Shown: one piece after another, positions 24,205 to 31,918 of the stretch | Layout of the letters: the number at the start of each line of letters is the position of its first letter | How positions within the stretch are numbered: position 1 is the first letter of the stretch | Source of the DNA: Kitasatospora sp. CB01950 | Lineage (GTDB): Bacteria > Actinomycetota > Actinomycetes > Streptomycetales > Streptomycetaceae | NCBI RefSeq assembly: GCF_001905465.1 | Contig: NZ_LISX01000013.1 | Coordinates: 97,482 to 161,481, forward strand | Reading direction: 5' to 3' | Length of the DNA stretch: 64,000 nucleotides | Program-made: the position numbers and the translations under genes | The notes under the pieces: generated by a model | The model's input: the letters and a program-made list of their open reading frames with translations, nothing else | The model's database searches: none | Told to the model about the DNA's origin: nothing

Positions 24205-24783
24205 TCAGCCGATGGTGAAGTCGGCGGTGACGCCGAACACTTCGGTGGAGTCCTTGTCGCACCCGCTGCCGACCGGGTCGAAGAGCGTGTTGCGGGTGAC
24301 GGCCTTGCCGACGCCGCTGCCCGCCGTGACGGTGCCCGTGCTCTTCATTCGGAAGCGGATCACGTTGCCGCCGGCCTCCTTGGTCACCGTCACCTTGTCG
24401 AAGTTCACCGTGGTGGTGTCGCCGGTGTCCCAGGTGTAGGTGACCGTCTCGGTGGTCGAGTCCGGGAAGGGGTCCGTGCAGCTGGAGTTCCAGGTGACCG
24501 GCGCGTTCTGGTTCAGCGTGCTTTTCGCACTGCCCGAACAGCCGCGGTAGCTGGTGCGGTGGGTCGCGGAGACGCTGCGGCCGTCGGTGCTCGGGGCGGG
24601 CTTGAAGAGCCAGCTCTCGGTCTGCTGCACGCCGCCGCCGGTGGTGGCGCAGTCGACGGCGAAGTTCGGGTTCGGGTCCGCGGCGGCCCCGGGGCGGCCG
24701 AAGTCGGCCGCCCCGGCGGAGGCGGGCAGGAGGGTGGCGGCCGTGGCGGCCAAGGCGGTGAGTGCGGTGCTGATCCGACGCAT
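24205..24783 (-). CDS. Secreted protein of unknown function
   Basis: 192 residues. A signal peptide (RRISTALTALAATAATLLPASAGA) is cut near residue 25. The ~165-residue mature part has four Cys (VDCATT, RGCSGS, SSCTDP, SGCDKD), probably two disulphides, and many Thr/Ser-rich beta strands, resembling an extracellular beta-sandwich. ACGGAG lies before the ATG. No catalytic motif is visible and I do not recognise a family. It is monocistronic; the 257-bp region upstream (24784-25040) holds no gene. Confidence 0.7.
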   Translation of the reverse strand: MRRISTALTALAATAATLLPASAGAADFGRPGAAADPNPNFAVDCATTGGGVQQTESWLFKPAPSTDGRSVSATHRTSYRGCSGSAKSTLNQNAPVTWNSSCTDPFPDSTTETVTYTWDTGDTTTVNFDKVTVTKEAGGNVIRFRMKSTGTVTAGSGVGKAVTRNTLFDPVGSGCDKDSTEVFGVTADFTIG

Positions 24784-25040
24784 CGGGTGGCTCCGTTCGT
24801 GAGTGGTGTCCCCTGCGCCCTCCATCGGATTCGTATGCGACCTTTCTGAGTGGTTTCCCCCTGACGGGTGGCGTGCAGACGTGGAATGACGCCCCCGGCC
24901 CCGACCGTGACGCACACGGCAGTGCGGGCCGGGAGGCCCAGGTCCGGCACCGCTCGCCGCCCGGCGAGGGAGCGGCACGGAGCCTCGCGGCGCGCCGGAT
25001 AGCATCCAGAAAGGAAACGCCGACGGGGAGGACCACCGCC

Positions 25041-25274
25041 ATGACCGAGGAACACCGCACCCGCTGGTGGCAGCGTCGAACTCCCGCCGCCGCCAAGCCC
25101 GTTGAGGAGACGGTGGCCGCGTTCGACCTGGTGCGGCGCGGCTACGACCGGCAGCAGGTCGACGCCCACCTCGCGCTGCCGTCGGAGCAGCGGCCGCGCC
25201 CCGCCGCCTTCGACATCGTGCGGATCGGCTACGAGCGCCACCAGGTCGACGAGGCGCTGCGCGAACAGGGCTGA
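25041..25274 (+). CDS. Microprotein with two DivIVA-like motifs
   Basis: 77 residues; GGGGAGG lies nine bases before the ATG. Two near-identical segments, FDLVRRGYDRQQVDAHL and FDIVRIGYERHQVDEAL, reproduce the F-x-x-V-R-x-G-Y-x-x-x-Q-V-D signature of the DivIVA/Wag31 N-terminal membrane-binding turn, each without the long coiled coil that normally follows. The N-terminus is basic and aromatic (RTRWWQRR). It could bind curved membrane or DivIVA at hyphal tips; that is inference. Many actinomycete small proteins carry one such motif; two in tandem is less usual. Confidence 0.75.
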   Translation: MTEEHRTRWWQRRTPAAAKPVEETVAAFDLVRRGYDRQQVDAHLALPSEQRPRPAAFDIVRIGYERHQVDEALREQG

Positions 25275-25376
25275 ACACGGCGGCCTCGGCGCGGTCTTGA
25301 CAGGGCGTCGGAAAACCCTTTGCGGCCGCAGCGGTCGGTGTGCGACCTTGCGCGGGTCGTCGAAGGAGGGTGCCCA

Positions 25377-26381
25377 TTGGAGCTCTTCGCGTGCGCGCAC
25401 TGCGCGACCGCACTCACCCGGCCGGTCAGCCGCGTCCGGTTCCCGGTCTACGCCCATCACAGGGTGGGCAACATGCCGCTGCCGGCCCTGATGGAGTCCG
25501 GGAGCTACGCCGCCGACCCGGACCCGTCCGGCCCGCCCTGGCGGCCCTGGGAGGAACTGGCCGAGGCCCGCGGCTACCCACCCCGCCGATCCGGTCCGGA
25601 CCGCCGGCTGTCCGACGGCGCGCCCGGGCGCATCCTGCTGGCACCCGGGGACGACATCGGCACCATGACGATCCCCGGTCGCTACGAGGGCAGCTGCTGC
25701 GGCGTCGCCGGCCAGGACGGCCCCAACCTCGCCTGCGCCCACTGCGGACACCCGGTGGGCGCGTGGGTGGACGACTGCTCGCTCTGGCACGCCGTGTGGC
25801 TGGAGCCGGACGCGATACGCACGGTCCCCGCCGGCCCGGCGCTGCCCGTCGCCGACTGGACGGATCTGCTCCACGACCGCCACGCCGTCCCGCCGCTCGA
25901 CGCGAACGGCCGCTGGCGCTACCGCTACGAGCAGGAGGCGAGCGTCACCTTGGTCGCACTGATCCTCGCCGCCGAGGGCTCGCCCGTGGTGTTCCAGGAC
26001 GACACGGCCGCGGCCCTCCTCGACCGCGGCCTGCGCCGCCACCGGCCCGGTGCCGCCGGGCCGGCGAAACGCTGCGCCCTGCACGGCCCGGGCCGCCCCC
26101 TGACGAACCGTCACTCCGAGCTCGCCCTCGTGCCCTGCCACCCGCAGACCGGCCGGCCCTGGCCCACCCCGCCCGGCGTCGCCGGCATCCCGCTCGACCT
26201 CGCGATCTGGCGGTACCTCGCCTTCCCGCCCCTGCGCTCCGCCGTCCACGTCCCCGGCCCGCTGCGCGCCGAACTCGACCGCGACGACCCACCCCCGCCG
26301 AGGCGGCACATCGGCATCTGGTTCGACGGCCGGCTGATCGGCGACCTGCTGGCCCGCCACCCGGTCCCACGGCCCGTATAG
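25377..26381 (+). CDS. Conserved actinomycete protein with two CxxC zinc-ribbon-like pairs
   Basis: 334 residues. No ATG or GTG fits: a TTG at 25377 has GAAGGAGG at 25362-25369, seven bases away, and gives the N-terminus LELFACAHC seen in related Streptomyces hypotheticals. CAHC at residues 5-8 and LACAHCGHPV around residue 120 could together bind zinc; SCCGVAG lies before the second pair. The middle (SGPPWRPWEELAEARG) and C-terminal half are rich in Trp, Pro and Arg, with no catalytic motif. The protein is soluble and of unknown function. A TGACG/CGTCA palindrome lies inside the frame at 26101. Confidence 0.75.
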   Translation: MELFACAHCATALTRPVSRVRFPVYAHHRVGNMPLPALMESGSYAADPDPSGPPWRPWEELAEARGYPPRRSGPDRRLSDGAPGRILLAPGDDIGTMTIPGRYEGSCCGVAGQDGPNLACAHCGHPVGAWVDDCSLWHAVWLEPDAIRTVPAGPALPVADWTDLLHDRHAVPPLDANGRWRYRYEQEASVTLVALILAAEGSPVVFQDDTAAALLDRGLRRHRPGAAGPAKRCALHGPGRPLTNRHSELALVPCHPQTGRPWPTPPGVAGIPLDLAIWRYLAFPPLRSAVHVPGPLRAELDRDDPPPPRRHIGIWFDGRLIGDLLARHPVPRPV

Positions 26382-26536
26382 CGGGCCCGGCCTCCGAGGC
26401 GGCGGCGGAGCCGCGACGCGCGGCAGGGGCGACCGCCCTCGACGAACCGGCTGCCGAGAGCGCCGACGGTTCTCGGCTGCCTCGGCGGTGGGAACCCGGG
26501 CGACCCCGGCGCGCGACGAGGCCGGGGGTTCGGCCG

Positions 26537-26872
26537 ATGCCCGACCATGTCCCGGCGGCCCTGGTCCTCGAGCCGGCCGACCGCAGCTGCTTCGCCGGCT
26601 CGATCTCCGACCGCGGCGACGCGTTCTTCGACCGGTTCGCCGACGGGTCCGGAGCCGCACTGGCCGAGCAGCGGAGGGCAGTTGCGCCTTCTACCTGCTT
26701 GTTGCCGAGTGCGGCCGACCTGGAGGACGGCACCGGCCGCGTCGCCCACCGCGTCGCGGAGCGGGCCGCGGGCCGGGGCGTGGCGACCGCCTGCCACGAC
26801 AGCGTCGCGTCCCAACGCGCGTGGGCCGAGCGCGGGTTCGTTCCGGCCTGCGCGAGATCGGCGCAGGGCGGG
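26537..26872 (+). pseudogene. Frameshifted and deleted GNAT acetyltransferase
   Basis: An ATG at 26537 opens PDHVPAALVLEPADRSCFAGSISDRGDAFFDRFADG, a typical RimJ/RimL-like start. The next strand, GSCAFYLLVAE (about 26675-26710), is in a different frame. The original frame resumes with DLEDGTGRVAHRVAERAAGRGVAT, the acetyl-CoA loop. About 25 codons that should follow are missing before VASQRAWAERGFVP. Two frameshifts plus an internal deletion make this a decayed gene. Confidence 0.75.
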
Positions 26873-26878
26873 CGGCGG

Positions 26879-27130
26879 TCAGCGGTGCTGCCGACCGGCG
26901 ATGTCGTGGGCCGTCGGCCCGCCGGACGCGCCCCCGGCGAGGCCGGCCAGCGGGTGCCCGTGGGGCGACGACCAACTGCCTGTTCCCGCCGTGGTCGAGA
27001 CGGGGCGCAGCTGCGCGTCCGGGCCGCAGTCGGTCGCGTGGGCGGGGGAGGCGCCGGTGAAGGCCCCGGCGGCGAGTACGAGCGCGGCGGCGATCGACTG
27101 GGCACGGCGGGCCAGGCTGTGGAAGTTCAT
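26879..27130 (-). CDS. Small secreted peptide, possibly truncated
   Basis: 83 residues. The ATG at 27130 has AAAGGA nine bases upstream. Residues 1-31 form a convincing signal peptide (RRAQSIAAALVLAAGAFTGASPAHA) with an AHA cleavage site. The short mature part (TDCGPDAQLRPVSTTAGTG...) is Gly/Ser-rich with a single Cys and no fold I recognise. It ends only seven bases from the GNAT remnant on the other strand, inside a decayed region, so it may be the 5' stub of a longer exported protein. Confidence 0.45.
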   Translation of the reverse strand: MNFHSLARRAQSIAAALVLAAGAFTGASPAHATDCGPDAQLRPVSTTAGTGSWSSPHGHPLAGLAGGASGGPTAHDIAGRQHR

Positions 27131-27566
27131 CGTGCGTGTTCCTTTTCGAGCGACCATGCGGGAGGCACCGTCACCGCTCGAGGCCGGTGGCGGACGCGGT
27201 GGTTCGGGTACCGGCACGATGATGGCGGCCCGAGACCGGCGTGATCGATGCGAGCGTGCCCCAACTCGGCCGATCGGGTGGTACGTACTACCGCGTCCCG
27301 GCGTGCGGCCGTCCGGGTGCGCCGCCGCGCGCCGCCCGAGCCGGTGGGTGGTGCGGCACGGCCCGTTGGGCGAACTCCCCTGGCAGGAGGCGTAGATGAC
27401 ACCTGTAGCGGTGTCCGGCCGACGACTTCCCCGGCGGAGCGCGGCGTCGCACTTCGGAAGGACCGTGACGAACCGTCATCCACGGCGATCCGACTGACCG
27501 TCACATCTTTACGGCGGCGAGGGTGTTCGCTCCGGATCGGCTCTTGGGGCGGTCGTCAACGACACT
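27131..27566. other. 436-bp intergenic stretch without a gene
   Basis: No frame shows a recognisable protein. It contains an inverted repeat GACACC-N6-GGTGTC (27398-27415) and a copy of the 13-bp palindrome TGACGAACCGTCA (27466-27478). It lies between a secreted-peptide gene and an IS remnant. Confidence 0.6.
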
Positions 27567-27690
27567 GGTGTGGCGCGGCTGGACGACCGCAGGATCCTGA
27601 ACGGGATCGTGTGGACGCTCCGAACCGGGACGGCCTGGCGAGATGTGCCCGAGCGCTACGGACCGTGGGCCACGCTGCATACACGTTTCA
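27567..27690 (+). pseudogene. IS5-family transposase fragment
   Basis: The frame reads LDDRRILNGIVWTLRTGTAWRDVPERYGPWATLHTRF, the N-terminal helix-turn-helix segment of IS5-type (IS427-like) transposases. About 40 residues are recognisable; sequence before and after does not match and the DDE catalytic core is absent. The break coincides with a 16-bp tandem duplication at 27698. It is a relic of an insertion, not an active element. Confidence 0.8.
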
Positions 27691-27697
27691 CCGTCGA

Positions 27698-27732
27698 TCG
27701 GCGCATAACGAATTCGGCGCATAACGAATTCG
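27698..27732. repeat. 16-bp tandem duplication at the end of the IS relic
   Basis: The unit CGGCGCATAACGAATT occurs twice in direct tandem (a 19-base match at offset 16). It is AT-richer than its surroundings and marks the point where transposase similarity ends, consistent with replication slippage or an imprecise insertion/excision scar. Confidence 0.85.
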
Positions 27733-27823
27733 CCTTCATTCGTCGGCGATTCGTCCTGTTTCACGGTGATCGCCCGGCAGCAACTCCGTAGCCGGCATGT
27801 GAGTGACCGTTAGGGTGCCGCGC

Positions 27824-28561
27824 ATGCTTCTCGCCATCGACACCCATTCCACGGCATTCCTGCAGGGACAAGTCCTCGGCCTGGCCGCCGTGTTGGCCGT
27901 CGGCATCGTCGTCGTCTGGGTGCTCACCCGAAGGTGGCGCAATCCGGTCGCCATGATGCCGGAGGACCTGCCCCGGGTCACCGCGCTGCGGAAGAAGCGC
28001 CAAATCCTGCTGGCTCTGGCCATGGTCGTGATCTGCGCCTCCTTCACAGCGAAGTTCGTCCTGGACCTGAGAAGCGAAACCCCCTACGGGGCGGCGGCCG
28101 AGACCGGGCCGACCAACCGGACCGTCGACGCGCCCGACACCGTCGCCGGCTATCACCTCATCACCGGTGAAGCTGCGGCCCAGCTCGCCGCGAAGACGAA
28201 GGGCAGGACGTCCGAACATCTCTGGTACTACTCGAAGGCTCCGGGCGGGACGCAGCCCAGTGTCGTGTTCTCCGCATCGACGGCCGCGTGGGATCCGGAA
28301 GGCGCCGCCGAGAAGTCTGAGCACTCCCTGGAATGGCTCTTCGTCAACTTCTTCGCCGGTGCCAAGGTCGAGGACGCGAAGGACGTCGACCCCGGCCCGC
28401 TCGGCGGGCTGATGCGCTGCGGCCGCACCAAAAGCGGCAGCGTCGTCATCTGCCACTGGGAGGACGCCGGAACTGACGGTACCGTGATGGCTTCCGGTGC
28501 CACCGACATCCAGCAGGTGTCGACTCTCGCCCTCCAGTTCCGCAACGCCGCCGAGCACTGA
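27824..28561 (+). CDS. Two-helix membrane protein of unknown function
   Basis: 245 residues from the ATG at 27824, 14 bases after a TTAGGGT element, so it is probably leaderless. Two membrane helices occur early (GLAAVLAVGIVVVWVL and ILLALAMVVICASF), then a ~165-residue domain, probably extracytoplasmic, with strands DTVAGYHLITG, WYYSKAPGG, SVVFSAST, an acidic EDAKDVDPGPLGG loop, and the pair MRCGRT / SVVICHWEDAGTDG typical of Streptomyces membrane hypotheticals. No catalytic motif is seen. G+C is slightly lower than in neighbours. Confidence 0.75.
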   Translation: MLLAIDTHSTAFLQGQVLGLAAVLAVGIVVVWVLTRRWRNPVAMMPEDLPRVTALRKKRQILLALAMVVICASFTAKFVLDLRSETPYGAAAETGPTNRTVDAPDTVAGYHLITGEAAAQLAAKTKGRTSEHLWYYSKAPGGTQPSVVFSASTAAWDPEGAAEKSEHSLEWLFVNFFAGAKVEDAKDVDPGPLGGLMRCGRTKSGSVVICHWEDAGTDGTVMASGATDIQQVSTLALQFRNAAEH

Positions 28562-28741
28562 GGTTTCTCAGCGAAATAATCTCTGCGAGGCCGGTGGGTG
28601 GCGCGGCGGTACGGGTCAGGCACGAAGTCCTGGCCACGGACGTCGAGCCGGGCGCTCCACCCCCGACATCACGGCGGTCCGTCTCCGAGCCGGATCGGTT
28701 CCATCGCCCGCGCCGCGCCACCGCCGCGATCTACGTCGACT

Positions 28742-28966
28742 GCGGTCGACGGTGCGCCGCTCCCGGCGCGGGTCGAGGTGCACGGCGCGCGGGAGCACGT
28801 GCAGTTGGACTGGCCGGGGGAGCTGGAAGGCGCGTTCGCGCGGGTGGCGGACGAGTTCGCCGCGGCGGTGAGGTCCGGGACGGGCCATCCTCTGGACGCC
28901 CGGCGCGGTCTGCGGATCGAGGACGTCCTGGCGTCCGCCGCGTCCCACCTCCGCCGACCGCGCGGC
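28742..28966 (+). pseudogene. Possible C-terminal remnant of a Gfo/Idh-type oxidoreductase
   Basis: One frame reads VEVHGAREHVQLDWPGELEG, AFARVADEFAAAVRSGTGHPLD and ARRGLRIEDVLASAASHL. This is the order seen at the end of Gfo/Idh/MocA oxidoreductases (final strand, long helix, HPLD-x-x-x-G-L turn, last helix). There is no start codon in context and no N-terminal Rossmann domain upstream. It lies in the 607-bp gap 28562-29168 before the LacI gene, which otherwise shows nothing. The assignment is tentative. Confidence 0.35.
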
Positions 28967-29168
28967 GGGTCCGGTGCGAAGCCACCGACCGGGTTCGCCA
29001 GGCCGGCAGTGACGCTCCGAACGCCCCGTCACCGGCGCGGCGTTGAACATGCAGACTGCTCGGCCGCCGGGGCCGCAGAGCGGGTAGCCTGCACGGACGG
29101 GCATGTCACCACCCCTGTGGGGCGGGTGACGACAGCAGAGGTTTTCTCGGCAAGAGGGGGATGCCACC

Positions 29169-30173
29169 ATGGGCCAAAGACCGACCTTGGAGTCCGTTGC
29201 CGCGCACGCGGGTGTCGGCCGCGGCACTGCGTCCCGCGTGATCAACGGCTCGTCGAAGGTCAGCGCCAAGTCCCGGGAGGCGGTGCTGCGGGCGATCGAC
29301 GAACTGAGCTACGTGCCCAACAGCCTGGCCCGAGGGCTGGTGCGGCGCCGCACCGACACGGTCGCCCTGGTGATGGCCGTCTCCGAGGACACGGTCTGGG
29401 ACGAGCCGTACTTCTCCGGCCTGATGAGCGGCATCAAGCGGGGACTGGCCAGCACCGGCCTGCAACTGCTGCTGGCCATCGCGCAGTCGGAGCCGGAGAA
29501 GGACCAACTGCTGCACTACCTGACGGCCCAGCACGTCGACGGCGTGCTGCTGACCTCGCTGCACGGCGACGACCCGATGCCCCGCCTCCTGGAGGAGAGC
29601 GGGATCCCGACGGTGGTCGCCGGAGCCCCCACCGGCTTCGACCCGACGTACTGCGTGGACGTGAACAACCGCGACGGCGCGCGGCGGGCCGTGCGGCACC
29701 TGGTGAAGCAGGGGAGGACCCGGATCGCCACCATCACCGGCCCGCAGGACATGCGGGCGGGGGTGCAGCGGCTGCAGGGCTATCAGGACGCGCTCGCCGA
29801 CGCCTCGCTGGGCGCCGGGCTGGTCGCCCACGGCGACTTCTCCGCCGACTCCGGCGCCCTCGCGATGGAAGAACTGCTGCTGCTCGACAGGGAGATCGAC
29901 GCCGTCTTCGCAGCCTCGGACAACATGGCGATCGGCGCCCTGCGCGTCCTGAAGGCGCAGGGACGCAGCGTGCCCGAGGACGTCGCCCTCGTCGGGTTCG
30001 ACAACTCGCCGATCGCCCTCCACACCGATCCGCCGCTGACCTCCGTGCACCAGCCGCTGGAGAAGATGGGGCGGGAGATGGCGCGCCTGCTGATCGCCCG
30101 GATCAACGGCGAGACGGTGAGCCGACCCATGATCATCCTCGAAACGCAGCTGGTGGTGCGGGACTCCACCTGA
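29169..30173 (+). CDS. LacI-family transcriptional regulator
   Basis: 334 residues; GAGGGGG precedes the ATG. The N-terminal LacI helix-turn-helix (TLESVAAHAGVGRGTASRVING) and hinge helix (NSLARGLVRRRT) precede a periplasmic-binding-protein-like core with YFSGLMSGIKRGL, DGVLLTS, RIATITGPQDM, DAVFAASDNMAIGALRVL and DVALVGFDNSPIALHTDPPLTSVHQP, all expected for a sugar-responsive repressor. No transporter or glycosidase gene is adjacent; only a possible oxidoreductase remnant precedes it, so the original regulon may have been lost. Confidence 0.93.
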   Translation: MGQRPTLESVAAHAGVGRGTASRVINGSSKVSAKSREAVLRAIDELSYVPNSLARGLVRRRTDTVALVMAVSEDTVWDEPYFSGLMSGIKRGLASTGLQLLLAIAQSEPEKDQLLHYLTAQHVDGVLLTSLHGDDPMPRLLEESGIPTVVAGAPTGFDPTYCVDVNNRDGARRAVRHLVKQGRTRIATITGPQDMRAGVQRLQGYQDALADASLGAGLVAHGDFSADSGALAMEELLLLDREIDAVFAASDNMAIGALRVLKAQGRSVPEDVALVGFDNSPIALHTDPPLTSVHQPLEKMGREMARLLIARINGETVSRPMIILETQLVVRDST

Positions 30174-30241
30174 GCCCGGGCCCCGACATCACCGGCCGGC
30201 CGGCCGACGACGATCCACAACCGACGGACGGTGGTCGAAGG

Positions 30242-30901
30242 ATGGACGATTCGCATCCGCTGCTGGGGCACTTCCTGGACGCGGCCGACGGCGCGTTCCC
30301 GCCGGTGGACGGCGGAGTGACGGTGCTCCCCGCGCTCGCGGGCGGACTCGCGGCCGCCGTGGCGTTCACCGGGCACGCGGTGCTGGCCACCGCGTGCCCG
30401 GCGGCCGAGGTGCGGGCCCAGGGACCCGACGGGTACGGGGAGTCGATGGCGCCCGACTTCCTGCGGTACCTGGCCGGCCCCGGCGGGTGGATCGGCTGCC
30501 TCGACGCGACCCTGGTCGCCCGCGGCGCCGGCGGCCCCGCGCAACTGGGGCCGCTGGACGGCCTGGACGGCCACGACCGGGTGCGGCACGCCCGGGAACT
30601 GCGCACGGACGTCGGCGTCTACGGCGACCGGCGCGGACTGGTCACCCTCGCCCAAGGCCTCGCCGGGCGACGGGAGTTGAGCATCGAACTGCACCGGCCC
30701 GAGGAGAGCGGCCGGCCCGGCCTCGGACGCTCGCTGATCGCCGACGCGCTCACCCTCGTCCCGATCGGCGAGCCGGTGTTCGCCGCCGTCTCGCCCGGCA
30801 ACGCCCGCTCCCTGCGCGCCTTCCTCGCCTGCGGGTTCACCCCGATCGGCAGCGAGGTCCTGCTGCGCCCGTCCGGGGCCGGTGGGCCGGTCCGCCGGTG
30901 A
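30242..30901 (+). CDS. GNAT-like N-acetyltransferase
   Basis: 219 residues; GAAGG abuts the ATG and the gene follows lacI by 68 bp. The C-terminal third has the GNAT pattern: IELHRPEESGRPGLGRSLIADAL (acetyl-CoA loop and helix), FAAVSPGNARSLRAFLACGFTPIGSEVLL. The first 110 residues (LLGHFLDAADGAFPPVDGG, PDFLRYLAGPGGWIGCLDA) are less conserved and resemble actinomycete hypotheticals with a degenerate N-terminal GNAT half. The substrate is unknown. Confidence 0.7.
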   Translation: MDDSHPLLGHFLDAADGAFPPVDGGVTVLPALAGGLAAAVAFTGHAVLATACPAAEVRAQGPDGYGESMAPDFLRYLAGPGGWIGCLDATLVARGAGGPAQLGPLDGLDGHDRVRHARELRTDVGVYGDRRGLVTLAQGLAGRRELSIELHRPEESGRPGLGRSLIADALTLVPIGEPVFAAVSPGNARSLRAFLACGFTPIGSEVLLRPSGAGGPVRR

Positions 30902-31082
30902 CGCCGACGGCGCCCGACCGGAGCCGGTCACACCCACCGGGACGTCACGCTCCGTAGTGGCCAGGAAGGGCGGCGGGCGACGGCAAGGGCTAGCGTGGAC
31001 GAGGAGCCGGTCGGCTGCGAAGACGCCGGCCCCGCCCCGGCCGGCCCCGTAGTCGGCCGCCCGCTCTTCCCCGGGAGCCGCC

Positions 31083-31544
31083 GTGAGCACGGAAAACCAA
31101 GACCTGGACGAACTCGGCCCGATCGACTACCTGGTGATCTCCTTCCCCGGCAGCCGACTGACCGGCGAGGGAATGCCGCTGCTGGTCGACCTGGTCGACC
31201 GCGGCATCATCCGCATCCTCGACCTGACGTTCCTGCGCAAGGACACCGACGGCACGGTCCTGGTCGTCGAAGTCGCCGACCTCGACGGCGACGGACAGCT
31301 GGACCTCGCCGTGTTCGAGGGCGCCTCGTCCGGCCTGCTCGGCGACGACGACGTGGCCGAGGCGGGCTCCCTGCTCGACCCCGGCAACTCCGCCCTCGTC
31401 CTGCTCTACGAGAACCGGTGGGCCGCCCCGCTGGCCGCCGCGCTGCGCCGGGCCGACGCCCGGATGCTCGCCGGCGGGCGGGTGCCGCTGCAGGACGTGA
31501 TCGAGGACCTCGACGCGATCGAGGGGACCGGAAGCACGGGCTGA
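31083..31544 (+). CDS. DUF6325-family protein
   Basis: 153 residues from a GTG. The sequence matches DUF6325 (formerly grouped with DUF1269-like proteins): GPIDYLVISFPG, then a GIIRILDLTFLRKD strand, an acidic DLDGDGQLDLAVFEGASSGLL, and LLYENRWAAPLAAALRRADARML. It is soluble, acidic and of unknown function. It precedes the SHOCT gene by 52 bp and the MFS gene lies beyond, an arrangement often seen in Streptomyces. Confidence 0.85.
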   Translation: MSTENQDLDELGPIDYLVISFPGSRLTGEGMPLLVDLVDRGIIRILDLTFLRKDTDGTVLVVEVADLDGDGQLDLAVFEGASSGLLGDDDVAEAGSLLDPGNSALVLLYENRWAAPLAAALRRADARMLAGGRVPLQDVIEDLDAIEGTGSTG

Positions 31545-31596
31545 TCGCGTCCGTGCGGAGCACCCCACCGACAGAACCCACAGAAGGGTGGAAACC

Positions 31597-31887
31597 ATGC
31601 CCGGACTGCTCCGCGGCGTCGCCCGCACCGCGGTCGTCGCCGGCACCGCCACCGCCGTCTCCAACCGGGTCTCCCGGCGGCAGGCCGGCCGGTGGGCCCA
31701 GCAGGAGCCCCAGCACGTCGGCTACGCCGAACCCGTCGCCCCGCCCCCTCCGCCGCCGCCCCCGCCGGCGGGAATGAGCATGGAGCAGAAACTCGACCAG
31801 CTCCAGCAGCTCGCCACGCTCAAGGAACAGGGCGTGCTCACCGAGCAGGAGTTCGCCGCGCAGAAGGCCCGGATCCTCGGCGGCTGA
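31597..31887 (+). CDS. SHOCT-domain protein
   Basis: 96 residues; AAGGGTGG precedes the ATG. The N-terminus (GVARTAVVAGTATAVSNRVSRRQ) is amphipathic and weakly hydrophobic. A nine-proline run (~53-61) separates it from a C-terminal SHOCT domain: MEQKLDQLQQLATLKEQG and VLTEQEFAAQKARILGG, the helix-turn-helix ending in the family's xxKxxLL-like tail. SHOCT domains often end membrane-associated proteins and may mediate oligomerisation. It lies in an operon between DUF6325 and an MFS exporter. Confidence 0.88.
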   Translation: MPGLLRGVARTAVVAGTATAVSNRVSRRQAGRWAQQEPQHVGYAEPVAPPPPPPPPPAGMSMEQKLDQLQQLATLKEQGVLTEQEFAAQKARILGG

Positions 31888-31918
31888 CGCTCCCGGCGGC
31901 CGAAGGAGGCACGGCACG

